Shown here: piece by piece, positions 46,673 to 54,461 of the stretch
Layout of the letters: each line of letters starts with the position of its first letter
Position numbering within the stretch: position 1 is the stretch's first letter
From: JAKCDU01 sp035551615
Lineage (GTDB): Bacteria > Actinomycetota > Acidimicrobiia > Acidimicrobiales > Palsa-688
NCBI GenBank assembly: GCA_035551615.1
Contig: DASZNC010000036.1
Location: 10,427 to 74,426 of the forward strand
Reading direction: 5' to 3'
Length of the DNA stretch: 64,000 nt
The notes under the pieces: model-generated
Database searches by the model: none
Told to the model about the DNA's origin: nothing
Seen by the model: only the letters and a program-made list of their open reading frames with translations
Position numbers and translations under genes: made by a program

Positions 46673-47170
46673 TCAGGCCCCGGCGGCGGGCAGACGCTCG
46701 GCTACCTTGTACTTCGAGCGGTGCTGGACGATCTGGGCGGCCGCGCCGGTCCGGCGGTTGACCACGATCGGGCCCAGCAGGTTGGCCGTGGGCGGCTGCG
46801 GCGGGCGGGGCACGGTGATCAGCGTCACCAGGACGACGTCCTCCGAGTTGCTGATGCCGAGCGACTCCTGGTCCTCGTCGTCGATCTCGACGGTGTAGTC
46901 GGGGAACAGCAGTCCGGGGCTCACGATGGTGAAGCCGATCTCCGGTTCGCCGACGCTGCGCAGCCGGGCGAAGGGGCGCAGGGCCTCACCCAGGTCCTCC
47001 ACCCGGAAGCGGCGGGCCCCCGGGAAGCCGGGCAGGCCGGCGGCGAACTCGACCTCCGCCCCGACGCCCAGCCCGGCCAGGCCGGCCGGGTCGAAGACGC
47101 TCACGGTCGGAGGCTCGTCGGACGCATCGCAGGAGGAGGTTACAGGCGGGGTTTCACAGGTAATTGACAA
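46673..47170 (-). CDS. fliW: Flagellar assembly factor FliW
   Basis: FliW binds flagellin and CsrA and releases flagellin mRNA from CsrA repression. The 165-residue protein shows the FliW core: EFAAGLPGFPGARRFRVEDL, IGFTIVSP and LVTLITVP...PTANLLGPIVVNRRTGAAAQIV. Residues 1-28 are a non-conserved leader. The start overlaps the end of flgL by 17 nt. It is the last gene of the flagellar operon and converges on csrA, its probable partner. Confidence 0.94.
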   Translation of the reverse strand: MSITCETPPVTSSCDASDEPPTVSVFDPAGLAGLGVGAEVEFAAGLPGFPGARRFRVEDLGEALRPFARLRSVGEPEIGFTIVSPGLLFPDYTVEIDDEDQESLGISNSEDVVLVTLITVPRPPQPPTANLLGPIVVNRRTGAAAQIVQHRSKYKVAERLPAAGA

Positions 47171-48080
47171 GAGAGTGCTCCTCGATCTGGGAGGTGGCCC
47201 ACAGGCCCGCCTGGTAGGTCTGTTGGTCCTGGGTCAGCTGGGTGGAGGCCTGCGCCAGGTTGACGCTGTCCTCCGACGAAATCTGGGTCTGCAGCGCGGT
47301 CTGGGCGCTGGTCGCCTGGTTGGCGAAACCGGTCATGCGCTGGTAGTTGGCGCCCATGACGGCGGCCTGGCCGGTCACGCTCTGGAGGGCGTCGGACAGG
47401 GCGGACAGGTCGGTGGTGGTCGCCTTCTGCAGCGAGGTGGTGGTCCCGGCCGAGACGTCGGTGATCAGCTGCTGCAGGACACCGCTGCTGCCCAGCAGGC
47501 CGGTGCTGCCCGACCCGAACACCTGTGGTCCGGTGAGTGACACCTGTACTGACACGCCGGGGGCGACGGTGCGGGCCGGGGCGGCGCCCCCGCCGACGTA
47601 GTTACCGCTGCTGTCGTAGGCCTGGTTGACGTTGCCGGTGCCGGCGAAGATGGCCTGGCCGCCGTAGGTCGTGTTGGCCAGGGCCAGCACCTGCTGGAGG
47701 GTCGACTTGAGCTGTGCCGTCGTGCCGGTCACCGCCGCCTGCTGGCTGCTCAACGCCTCGCCGGACAGGGCGCTGACCGCCTGCTGGGCCGACTGGAGGG
47801 TGGAGATCACCGAGTTCAGGGTGGACGTGCCGAGCGACAGCCAACCGACCCCGTCGTTGGCGTTGGTGACGTACTGCTTGGCCCGGGACAGGCCCGAGTT
47901 CAGCTGCATGATCGACGCCGCCGCCGCCGGATTGTCCGACGGGGCGTTCACCACGTCGCCCGAACCGAGCTGGGCCTCGATGGTGGCCTGCTGGTTCTGG
48001 TCCAGGTTCAGATCCTGCAGCAGTTGGGAGCTGATGATGTTCGGGGTGTAGGAGATGGCGGACATCGAGACGTTGCTCAT
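47154..48080 (-). CDS. flgL: Flagellar hook-associated protein 3
   Basis: FlgL forms the hook-filament junction with FlgK. The 308-residue protein has flagellin-like helices at both ends: LNLDQNQQATIEAQLGSGDVVNAPSDNPAAAASIMQLNSGLSRAKQYVTNANDGVGWL at the start and SEDSVNLAQASTQLTQDQQTYQAGLWATSQI at the end, with a Gly/Thr-rich middle. The gap after flgK is 11 nt. The length is normal for FlgL. No flagellin gene was found in this window. Confidence 0.93.
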   Translation of the reverse strand: MSNVSMSAISYTPNIISSQLLQDLNLDQNQQATIEAQLGSGDVVNAPSDNPAAAASIMQLNSGLSRAKQYVTNANDGVGWLSLGTSTLNSVISTLQSAQQAVSALSGEALSSQQAAVTGTTAQLKSTLQQVLALANTTYGGQAIFAGTGNVNQAYDSSGNYVGGGAAPARTVAPGVSVQVSLTGPQVFGSGSTGLLGSSGVLQQLITDVSAGTTTSLQKATTTDLSALSDALQSVTGQAAVMGANYQRMTGFANQATSAQTALQTQISSEDSVNLAQASTQLTQDQQTYQAGLWATSQIEEHSLVNYL

Positions 48081-48091
48081 GGAATCCTCCC

Positions 48092-49435
48092 TCAGACGTT
48101 CGCGATCAGGGACTGGACGGCCTCATTGACCGAGCTGATGACCTTGGCCGACGCCTGGTAGTCCTGCTGCCAGTTCATGAGCGCCACCAGCTGGTCGTTC
48201 TGGTTGACCCCGGCGATCGACTGCAGGTTCTGGTTGGCGGCATTGCTGACAGAAGTCTGGGCGGTCACCTGGTTCTGCATGTTGCTCACCTGGTTACCCA
48301 CGTTCAGGATCAGCGTCTGGTACACGGCGTCCGGCCCGTTGGGGGCGTCGAACAGGTTGGCCATGGTCTGGGCGTTGGAACCGTCGTTGCTGGCGTCGGG
48401 CAGCGTCGAGGTACTGGCGGCGGCCAGCTGGGTGGGATCGTTGACGATCGCCTGGTTGAGCCCGATGCCACCGGCGCCGCTGCCGGTGAACAACGCGGTA
48501 CCGGCCGCGCCGGTCGCCGTGTAGCCGGCCGCCAACTGCGAGTTGACCACGTTCTCCAGGTTGTTGGCCACCGTGTCCAGCTGCGACTGGTAGGACGGCA
48601 GGTACGAGTTGAGGGCACCGACCAGACCGGCGGTCGTCCCGGCCGAGTTGGTCAGGGTGGCCTGGCTGGTGGCCGCCTGGATGGAGTAGGTGCCGCTCGA
48701 GTTCTGCACCGAGATGGAGTCGGACCAGTTGCCCTGCACCAGGGTGATGCCGCCCACGGTTACCTGCATCGACCCGTCGGACTGCGGGGCCCCGACGGCG
48801 CCGATGGACTCGGCCAGCTGGGTCATGGCCGCGTTGCGCTGGTCGATCAGGGCGTTGGCCGAACTGCCGGTCGCCTGGGTGGCGGTGATCTGCCCGTTCA
48901 GGTTGGCCACCTTGGCCAGCAGGCCGTTGGTGCTCTGTACGGTGCTGTCCAGCTGGTTGACGGCCGCCGTCGCCGTCGTCTGCAGCTGGGCGTGGGCCTG
49001 CTGCAGGTCGGCGACCAGGTTCTGGGCGTTGTCGATCACCTGGCTCCGGCCGGCCTGGCTGGTCGGGTTGGAGGCGATCGTGTCCCACGACTGCCAGAAG
49101 CTGTTCAGGTCCGACGACAGCCCGGTGGCCGACGGCTCCTGGAACGCCAGCTGGGCCTGGCTCAGCACCTGCTGGAGGGCGCTGGACTGCGACAGGTTCC
49201 CAGCCGCCTGGTTGGCACTGTTGGTGAGGAGCGAGTCGCCGGCCTGGGAGATGCCCCGCACCCCGACGCCGGCCCCGTCGTGCAGGACGCCGCCCCCGTT
49301 GTAGGTCACCAGGTCGGGGGTCTCGCTGACGTAGCCCGGGGTGTTGGCGTTCGACAGGTTCTGGGCGATCGTGTCCATCGCCGTCTGGGCCGCGTCGATG
49401 CCCGAACTGGCGATGGAGAGGCTGATGTTCGACAT
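48092..49435 (-). CDS. flgK: Flagellar hook-associated protein 1
   Basis: FlgK caps the hook and joins it to the filament. The 447-residue protein opens with the axial-protein signature SIASSGIDAAQTAMDTIAQNLSNANTPGYV and ends in the matching helix NQNDQLVALMNWQQDYQASAKVISSVNEAVQSL. The middle D2 region is short compared with enteric FlgK (about 545 residues). The ATG at 49435 follows the flgN stop by 2 nt. Confidence 0.95.
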   Translation of the reverse strand: MSNISLSIASSGIDAAQTAMDTIAQNLSNANTPGYVSETPDLVTYNGGGVLHDGAGVGVRGISQAGDSLLTNSANQAAGNLSQSSALQQVLSQAQLAFQEPSATGLSSDLNSFWQSWDTIASNPTSQAGRSQVIDNAQNLVADLQQAHAQLQTTATAAVNQLDSTVQSTNGLLAKVANLNGQITATQATGSSANALIDQRNAAMTQLAESIGAVGAPQSDGSMQVTVGGITLVQGNWSDSISVQNSSGTYSIQAATSQATLTNSAGTTAGLVGALNSYLPSYQSQLDTVANNLENVVNSQLAAGYTATGAAGTALFTGSGAGGIGLNQAIVNDPTQLAAASTSTLPDASNDGSNAQTMANLFDAPNGPDAVYQTLILNVGNQVSNMQNQVTAQTSVSNAANQNLQSIAGVNQNDQLVALMNWQQDYQASAKVISSVNEAVQSLIANV

Positions 49436-49437
49436 GG

Positions 49438-49968
49438 CTACACCCGGGCGTCGAAGGAGCGGTAGGTGCGGTTGGTGCGGTCGACCGAGCCGGCCGAGTC
49501 GTAGGTCGGCACCGCGCCCAGCAGGGCCAGGGCGTCGTTGGTGGCGGCCAGCCCGTGGGCCAGCATCTCCCGGTTCTGCCGGGAGCAGCGGCGGACCTGG
49601 TCGAGCACGTCGCGGAGGTGGCGCTGGCGCTGGAGCAGTTGCTGGCAGGTGAGCTCGTCGGGGACCACATTGGCCAGGTCGTTTATCTTGCTGCCGGCCG
49701 GCAGGCCGTACCGGGTGTGGACGGCCCGGGCCGCCGCCTCGCGGGCCTGGCCGGCGGCCACCAGCTGCTTCACGGCGCCGTCCACCTCGTTGGTGCACGG
49801 CGCCAGCCACCGCTGCTCGCCGGAGGACAGCACCAGGTGCTGTTCGCGCAGCTTGAACAGCAGGAACTCGAGGGCCGTCTCCTCCTCGGCCAGGCGGGCC
49901 AGGAGCTCGGCGCAGCCGGCATCGCCGGTGGCCGGCGACGGTGTGCCTTCGGGCTGGTAGAAGGTCAT
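49438..49968 (-). CDS. flgN: FlgN-like flagellar export chaperone
   Basis: FlgN escorts FlgK and FlgL to the export gate. The 176-residue protein is mainly helical (ELLARLAEEETALEFLLFKLREQHLVL... VKQLVAAGQAREAAARAV... CQQLLQRQRHLRDVLDQVRRCSRQNREMLAHGLA), with the NREML-type conserved segment in the last helix. It sits directly before flgK, the usual place for this chaperone. It overlaps fliL by 4 nt. Confidence 0.85.
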   Translation of the reverse strand: MTFYQPEGTPSPATGDAGCAELLARLAEEETALEFLLFKLREQHLVLSSGEQRWLAPCTNEVDGAVKQLVAAGQAREAAARAVHTRYGLPAGSKINDLANVVPDELTCQQLLQRQRHLRDVLDQVRRCSRQNREMLAHGLAATNDALALLGAVPTYDSAGSVDRTNRTYRSFDARV

Positions 49969-50468
49969 TGGACGACGAACCCCGTGAAGTAGATGGCGCT
50001 GACCTGTTGGGCGGCGCCGTCGGCGGTGCCGGCGATCTTCTGGAACTGGGTGAGCATCTGCTTCTTCACCGTGGCCTTGATCGTCGGGTTCAACAGGTTG
50101 TGGTAGTTCTCCGCCCCGAGCACCGTGATGGCGGCGTCGTCGAAGCGGGGTAGCTCGGCGGAGATGGCGCTGGCTGCGGCCACCGCTGTCAGCTGGAGGG
50201 AGATCGACGCCTGCACCAGATGGCCGTCCGACATGTTCACGGTCAGCTGGTCCAACGGCAGGATCTTGCCGAGCGGCACGGTCTGGCCCGGCTTGTAGGT
50301 GGTCTTCATGAGGATCGACTTGGCCTCGTAGCCGCCGACGAGCAGGACCAGGACGGCGATGATCATGAACAGCTTCTTCTTGGACTTCTTGGGCGGCTCG
50401 GCCGCCTCGGCCGCGGCTTTGTCGCTGCCGGCGGACGAGCTTTTCAGGGGGTTCTCGGTAACGCTCAC
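49965..50468 (-). CDS. fliL: Flagellar basal-body-associated protein FliL
   Basis: FliL surrounds the stator and supports motor torque. The 167-residue protein has a short Lys-rich cytoplasmic tail (PPKKSKKKL), one membrane helix (FMIIAVLVLLVGGYEA) and a C-terminal domain with LDQLTVNMSDGHLVQASISLQLT and VKKQMLTQFQKIAG, typical of the FliL fold. It overlaps motB (4 nt) and flgN (4 nt). Confidence 0.93.
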   Translation of the reverse strand: MSVTENPLKSSSAGSDKAAAEAAEPPKKSKKKLFMIIAVLVLLVGGYEAKSILMKTTYKPGQTVPLGKILPLDQLTVNMSDGHLVQASISLQLTAVAAASAISAELPRFDDAAITVLGAENYHNLLNPTIKATVKKQMLTQFQKIAGTADGAAQQVSAIYFTGFVVQ

Positions 50469-51283
50469 GGTTGGGACTCCGATGAAGAAAGGATGACGAT
50501 GTCGATGCGCCGGTTGAGCGCCATGTGCTGGGGGGTGTCGTTGGCGGCGAGGGGATGGGTGTCGCCGTAGCCGGTCGCCGACAGGCGGTTGGGGTTCACC
50601 GCGTCGGTGTTCTCCAGACGCAGGACGACGTTGTCGGCCCGTACCGACGAGAGCACCTCGTTCGAGCCGTACAGACCCCCGATGAGGGGCTGGTTGTCGG
50701 TGTATCCGTCGACGTCCACGTCGTAGGAGTCGCTCTTCAGGACCGACGCCACGGTGTCCACCACCTGGTTGCCGGCCGGGCCCAGGTCGGCCGAGCCGGT
50801 GGCGAAGAAGGTCTTGTCGGCCAGGATCGAGATGACCAGGCCCTTGGCCGTCATGGTGAAGCTGACGTCGCTGTTCAGGCCCTCATGGGTCAGGGTGGTC
50901 TGCAGCTTCTGGCGCACGGCCTGCAGGTCGGCCTGCGTGCTGCTGCTGCCCGACCCGTCCGGGCTCTGCTGCCCGGGCACGATGGTCGTCGTGCTGGACA
51001 CGGATCCCTTGTAGAGGGGGGACATGGTCGAGCCCGCGGTCTGGGTCAGGCTGGCGTTGTTGAGCAGGCCGTTGCTGCTCGGCAGCACGCCCGGCTTGGG
51101 GTCGAAGCTCTGCTTCAGGCCGAGGGCCAGGGCAAGGAACTTCTTCTGGTTGATGGTGGAGATGGCGAACAAGACGATGAACAGTGCGAGGAGGAGGGTG
51201 ATCATGTCGGCGTAGGTGAGCAGCCACCGTTCGCCGTTCTCGACCTCCTCCTCGTGCCCCCGGCCGCGCCGGCCCCTACTCAT
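50465..51283 (-). CDS. motB: Flagellar motor protein MotB
   Basis: MotB anchors the stator to peptidoglycan and carries the proton channel aspartate. The 272-residue protein has the single membrane helix with the catalytic Asp26 (ERWLLTYADMITLLLALFIVLF) and a C-terminal OmpA-like domain (VDVDGYTDNQPL... SSVRADNVVLRLE... YGDTHPLAANDTP...NRRIDIVIL). A Ser/Thr/Gln-rich linker joins them. It follows motA after 12 nt and overlaps fliL. Confidence 0.95.
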   Translation of the reverse strand: MSRGRRGRGHEEEVENGERWLLTYADMITLLLALFIVLFAISTINQKKFLALALGLKQSFDPKPGVLPSSNGLLNNASLTQTAGSTMSPLYKGSVSSTTTIVPGQQSPDGSGSSSTQADLQAVRQKLQTTLTHEGLNSDVSFTMTAKGLVISILADKTFFATGSADLGPAGNQVVDTVASVLKSDSYDVDVDGYTDNQPLIGGLYGSNEVLSSVRADNVVLRLENTDAVNPNRLSATGYGDTHPLAANDTPQHMALNRRIDIVILSSSESQP

Positions 51284-51295
51284 CAGTGCCCCTCA

Positions 51296-52072
51296 TCACG
51301 CCGCGGCCGCCTCTTCCTTGGTGGTCGGCGGGAGATGGGATTCCATCCTGGCCTTGATCATGCGCGGGCTGCTCCCGGCCTGCACGGCCAGCATCCCGTC
51401 GACGATCATCCGCTTCCGGGCCACCTCGATCTGGGCGGCCCGCTTCAACTTGTTGGAGATGGGCAGCCAGAACACGTTGGCGGCCATGACGCCCCACAGG
51501 GTGGCGGTGAAGGCGGAACCGATGGCCTCGCCCAGGCTGGCCGGGTCGTTCAGGTTGGCCAGTACGTGGATGAGGCCGACGACGGTGCCGATGATGCCGA
51601 GGGTGGGGGAGAAGCCGCCCATGTCGCCGAAGAACTTGGCCCCCATCTTCAGGTGCTCCTCGGTGGCATCGATCTGGCCTTCGAGGATGTCCTGCATCTC
51701 CTCCGGGTCGGTGCCGTCGACGGCCAGCTGCACGCACTGCTTCAAGAACGGGTCGGTGATGTCCTTGGAGGCGGATTCGAGGGCCAGAAGGCCGTCCTTA
51801 CGGGCGATGGACGCGAATTGGAAGATGCTCTCGATGTCCTCCTCGGTGTTCGGGTCGGGTACGCCGAAGGCGGACATCAAGATGCTCTTGATCTCCTTGA
51901 CATCGCGTTTCATGAAGCCGCCGGCGGCGACCGCCGCGGTCCCGCCGAAGACCAGGATGAGGGGGGCCGGCTTGAAGAGGACGGCCGGGTTGGAGCCGTC
52001 CATCATCATGGCCAGGAAGACCATGGCCAGGGCGCCGCCCACGGCCATCGGGGTCAGACGATCGAGGTTCAT
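51296..52072 (-). CDS. motA: Flagellar motor stator protein MotA
   Basis: MotA forms the proton-driven stator with MotB. The 258-residue protein has four predicted membrane helices, a cytoplasmic loop between helices 2 and 3 (GVPDPNTEEDIESIFQFASIARKDGLLALES) and the conserved GGFSPTLGIIGTVVGLIHVL in helix 3. It overlaps flbD by 4 nt, and motB follows 12 nt later. Confidence 0.95.
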   Translation of the reverse strand: MNLDRLTPMAVGGALAMVFLAMMMDGSNPAVLFKPAPLILVFGGTAAVAAGGFMKRDVKEIKSILMSAFGVPDPNTEEDIESIFQFASIARKDGLLALESASKDITDPFLKQCVQLAVDGTDPEEMQDILEGQIDATEEHLKMGAKFFGDMGGFSPTLGIIGTVVGLIHVLANLNDPASLGEAIGSAFTATLWGVMAANVFWLPISNKLKRAAQIEVARKRMIVDGMLAVQAGSSPRMIKARMESHLPPTTKEEAAAA

Positions 52073-52329
52073 GACTCGTCGACCCCTTCGTCGCGAACCA
52101 ACCTCAGTCGACCGGTCTCACGCTGCTCGGGCAGGTGCTGCGATACATAGATGGCCCGGGCGCGGGCTTCGACGCTCTTGTCGATGATCTCGTCGAGCGA
52201 TTCCTGGACCAGATAGCGGGTGCCGTTGGTCAGCGTGATGACCGTGTCCGGCGTCTCCTCGATCTTCTCGATGAGGTCCACGTTCAGAGCGATGCGAGTT
52301 CCGCTGCCGAAATGGGTCAGCGCGATCAT
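52069..52329 (-). CDS. flbD: FlbD-family flagellar protein
   Basis: FlbD-type small proteins lie before motA in many Gram-positive flagellar operons; their molecular role is unknown. This 86-residue protein shows the family pattern MIALTHFGSGTRIALNVDLIEKIEETPDTVITLTNGTRYLVQES. GGAGGA ends 5 nt before the ATG at 52329, which fixes the start; the longer upstream frame is not needed. The 132-nt gap upstream is the longest in the operon. Confidence 0.88.
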   Translation of the reverse strand: MIALTHFGSGTRIALNVDLIEKIEETPDTVITLTNGTRYLVQESLDEIIDKSVEARARAIYVSQHLPEQRETGRLRLVRDEGVDES

Positions 52330-52352
52330 TGTTCCTCCTCCGACCACTGCGT

Positions 52353-52426
52353 GCACCGAACGGCGCATTGCCCTCTTCGGAGACTCGCCGGAGCCCCTTG
52401 AAGATGGGTGCAGCGCCGAATGGCGC
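52353..52426 (-). promoter_or_regulatory. Hairpin-rich gap upstream of flbD
   Basis: Two short, near-identical hairpins lie at 52413-52426 and 52353-52366, each with a TTC-containing loop, and a third stem (CTTC...GAAG) lies between them. This is the longest gap (132 nt) of an otherwise tightly packed operon. It could be a processing site, attenuator or internal promoter. Confidence 0.3.
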
Positions 52427-52461
52427 GTGTGGTACGGAACGGACATCTGCGTAAACCCGGG

Positions 52462-52734
52462 CTATTCCTGGCCGTCCGACTCGGAGGACGGCGTCCTGGC
52501 CGCCTCGTTGTCGACTTCGATGATCCGCATCAGCTGGGCCCGGTTGGCCTGGGCGTTGTAGGTGCGGAGTACGTAGGACAGGAGGCTCCCCAGGATCCAG
52601 CACACGACGAGGGCGATGAGGAAGCGCTCGGCGGCGGTGATCCCGGCCACCTCCCCCGCCAGCAGGTTGGGGATCATGGGCGCGCAACACAGCACCGCCG
52701 CACCGAGAACCAGCTCGGGGTGCTTGACGCTCAT
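52462..52734 (-). CDS. Small two-helix membrane protein in the flagellar operon
   Basis: This 90-residue protein has two hydrophobic segments (ELVLGAAVLCCAPMIPNLLAG and RFLIALVVCWILGSLLSYVL) and a polar acidic tail. Its ATG overlaps the stop of the FlhF-like gene (TGATG), so it is translated from the flagellar mRNA. The family is not recognised. The location between flhF-like and flbD suggests a motility or export-apparatus role (inference). Confidence 0.8.
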   Translation of the reverse strand: MSVKHPELVLGAAVLCCAPMIPNLLAGEVAGITAAERFLIALVVCWILGSLLSYVLRTYNAQANRAQLMRIIEVDNEAARTPSSESDGQE

Positions 52735-54461
52735 CAGACAGAGACCCGCTCGCCGACGCCGGCCTCGGAGAGGTCGATGTCGATGGCCACGTCGGCGACC
52801 CGATCGAGGATGGTGGCGGCCCAGCGGGCCGGGGTGGCCGGCTGGTCGCCGAGGCGGCTGACCGGCAGACCCAGCTCGGTGAGGCGGGCCGGGGAGGCGG
52901 TGGTGTCGACGTTGTCGACCACGATCGTGTCCACCCCGCCGATGGCGGCGATCCACGCGGCCACGTCCTCGCTCTTGTGCATGGCGTCGGCGATGGCGAC
53001 CACGTGGGTCGGATCGAAGGCGTCGATGACCCGGCGGGCCCACAGCAGGGTGGCCGACTTGCTGCCGCTCGGCGCATCGACGGCGACGATGCCGACCCCG
53101 TCGGCTCGCATGGTGGGGGCCAGGGACGTGGCGTCGCCGGCCGAGCGGACCAGCAGTTCCTCGGGTGTCGGCCACACCGGCCGGCGATCGGTGGCGAAGA
53201 CCACCTCGGCCGGGTCGGTGCCGACTTCGGCGGCCAGGCGCACGGCCTCGTCGCCGGCCCGGCGGCCGGGGCCGACCACCAGGATGAGCGAACCGGCCTG
53301 GCGGGGGGCCCGGTCGGCGACCGGCAGGCTGTCCATGGCCTCGATCAGGGCCGACTCCAGGCCACAACCGGCGGACACAGATGCCCGCACCGATGCCGCC
53401 GCCGCCGGTCCGAGGCCGGCGTCCATCAGGCGGCGGGCCAGGCGGCGGTGGGCCTCGACGAGCTCCCGGTTGGTTTCGCAGGTGTCGTCGGCGGCGTCGG
53501 TCCCGCTCAGCCGGGTCACCAGATCCTGGCCGGCCAAGGTCAGCGCCTCGGCCTCGGCTTCGGCCTCCGTCTTGCGGCTGTAGACCGACACCGTGTTGCC
53601 CTCGTGGATGGCGACGATGGTGTCTTCGTCGTCAAAGGAGGGGACCGGGGCGGCCGGCGCCATCTCCGCAGGGGCCAGCTCGGCGGCCACGGCGGTGAGG
53701 ATGTCGGCGGTGAGGCTCTCGGAGCCGGGTGCGGTTTCGGCCGCGGGTGCCGGTTCGGCGGGGGCGGTTTCGGCGTCGGCCGCCGGGGTGGTCGCGGCCA
53801 GGGCGCCCGGCTGGGCCAGGGCTTCGAGTTGGGCGACGGCGTCGAGGACGTGGGAGGAGGGGTAGCCGACGGCCGGCTCGGCCCACTCGTTGCCGGCCTG
53901 CTTGGCCACCTTGGGCCACTCGACCGGCGAGACCTCAGGGGCGTCGACCATGGTGGCGACCCGGCGCAGGACCTCGTCGAAGGTGGGCAGGTCGTCGATG
54001 ACGGCCGGGGCCCCCCAACTGGCGTCGAGGGCGGCCGGCGCGATGACCGCCTCGTCCTCCGTCTCGTCGGCCATGGCCGCCCACGGATCACCGGCGGCCA
54101 GGCTCGGGGTGATGTCGGCCTGCTCGGCGTCCATCTGCTCGAAGAACTCGGCGGCGGTGATCTCCTCGCCGGCGGTGATCTCGTCGGCGACGGCCAGACC
54201 GGAGAGGCGCAGGGCGGAAAGGGAGCCGCCCGCCTTCTTCTTGGCTGCCGCGAGCGGCGCCGGGGGCAGGGCCAGCGCATTGGCCTGGCCCGTCTCGTCG
54301 TCGATCACCAGCCGGTAGTGCTCGCGCTGGAAGAAGCCGAGCACGCCCCCGGTGCGGAACGTCTCCGCCCGGGCGATCGTCGGCTCGCTTCCGTACGTCG
54401 TGCAGATCTCGTCGAGGAGGACCCGCACATCAGGTCCCTCAAACTGTCTCTGAGGCGACAT
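52734..54461 (-). CDS. FlhF-like SRP-GTPase homologue with degenerate nucleotide site
   Basis: FlhF is an SRP-type GTPase that places flagella; it normally sits next to flhA, as here (23-nt overlap). The N-terminus has the FlhF-like GGVLGFFQREHYRLVID. The long middle is Ala/Glu/Pro-rich. The C-terminal third follows the SRP-GTPase layout. However, the G1 loop reads VVGPGRRAGDEAV (residues 395-407) instead of G-x-x-G-x-GK-T, the G4 TKLDE is IVVDNVDTT, and there is no clear DTAG. GTP binding is therefore unlikely. The 575-residue length exceeds most FlhF proteins (350-450). The call rests on position plus weak similarity. Confidence 0.6.
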   Translation of the reverse strand: MSPQRQFEGPDVRVLLDEICTTYGSEPTIARAETFRTGGVLGFFQREHYRLVIDDETGQANALALPPAPLAAAKKKAGGSLSALRLSGLAVADEITAGEEITAAEFFEQMDAEQADITPSLAAGDPWAAMADETEDEAVIAPAALDASWGAPAVIDDLPTFDEVLRRVATMVDAPEVSPVEWPKVAKQAGNEWAEPAVGYPSSHVLDAVAQLEALAQPGALAATTPAADAETAPAEPAPAAETAPGSESLTADILTAVAAELAPAEMAPAAPVPSFDDEDTIVAIHEGNTVSVYSRKTEAEAEAEALTLAGQDLVTRLSGTDAADDTCETNRELVEAHRRLARRLMDAGLGPAAAASVRASVSAGCGLESALIEAMDSLPVADRAPRQAGSLILVVGPGRRAGDEAVRLAAEVGTDPAEVVFATDRRPVWPTPEELLVRSAGDATSLAPTMRADGVGIVAVDAPSGSKSATLLWARRVIDAFDPTHVVAIADAMHKSEDVAAWIAAIGGVDTIVVDNVDTTASPARLTELGLPVSRLGDQPATPARWAATILDRVADVAIDIDLSEAGVGERVSV

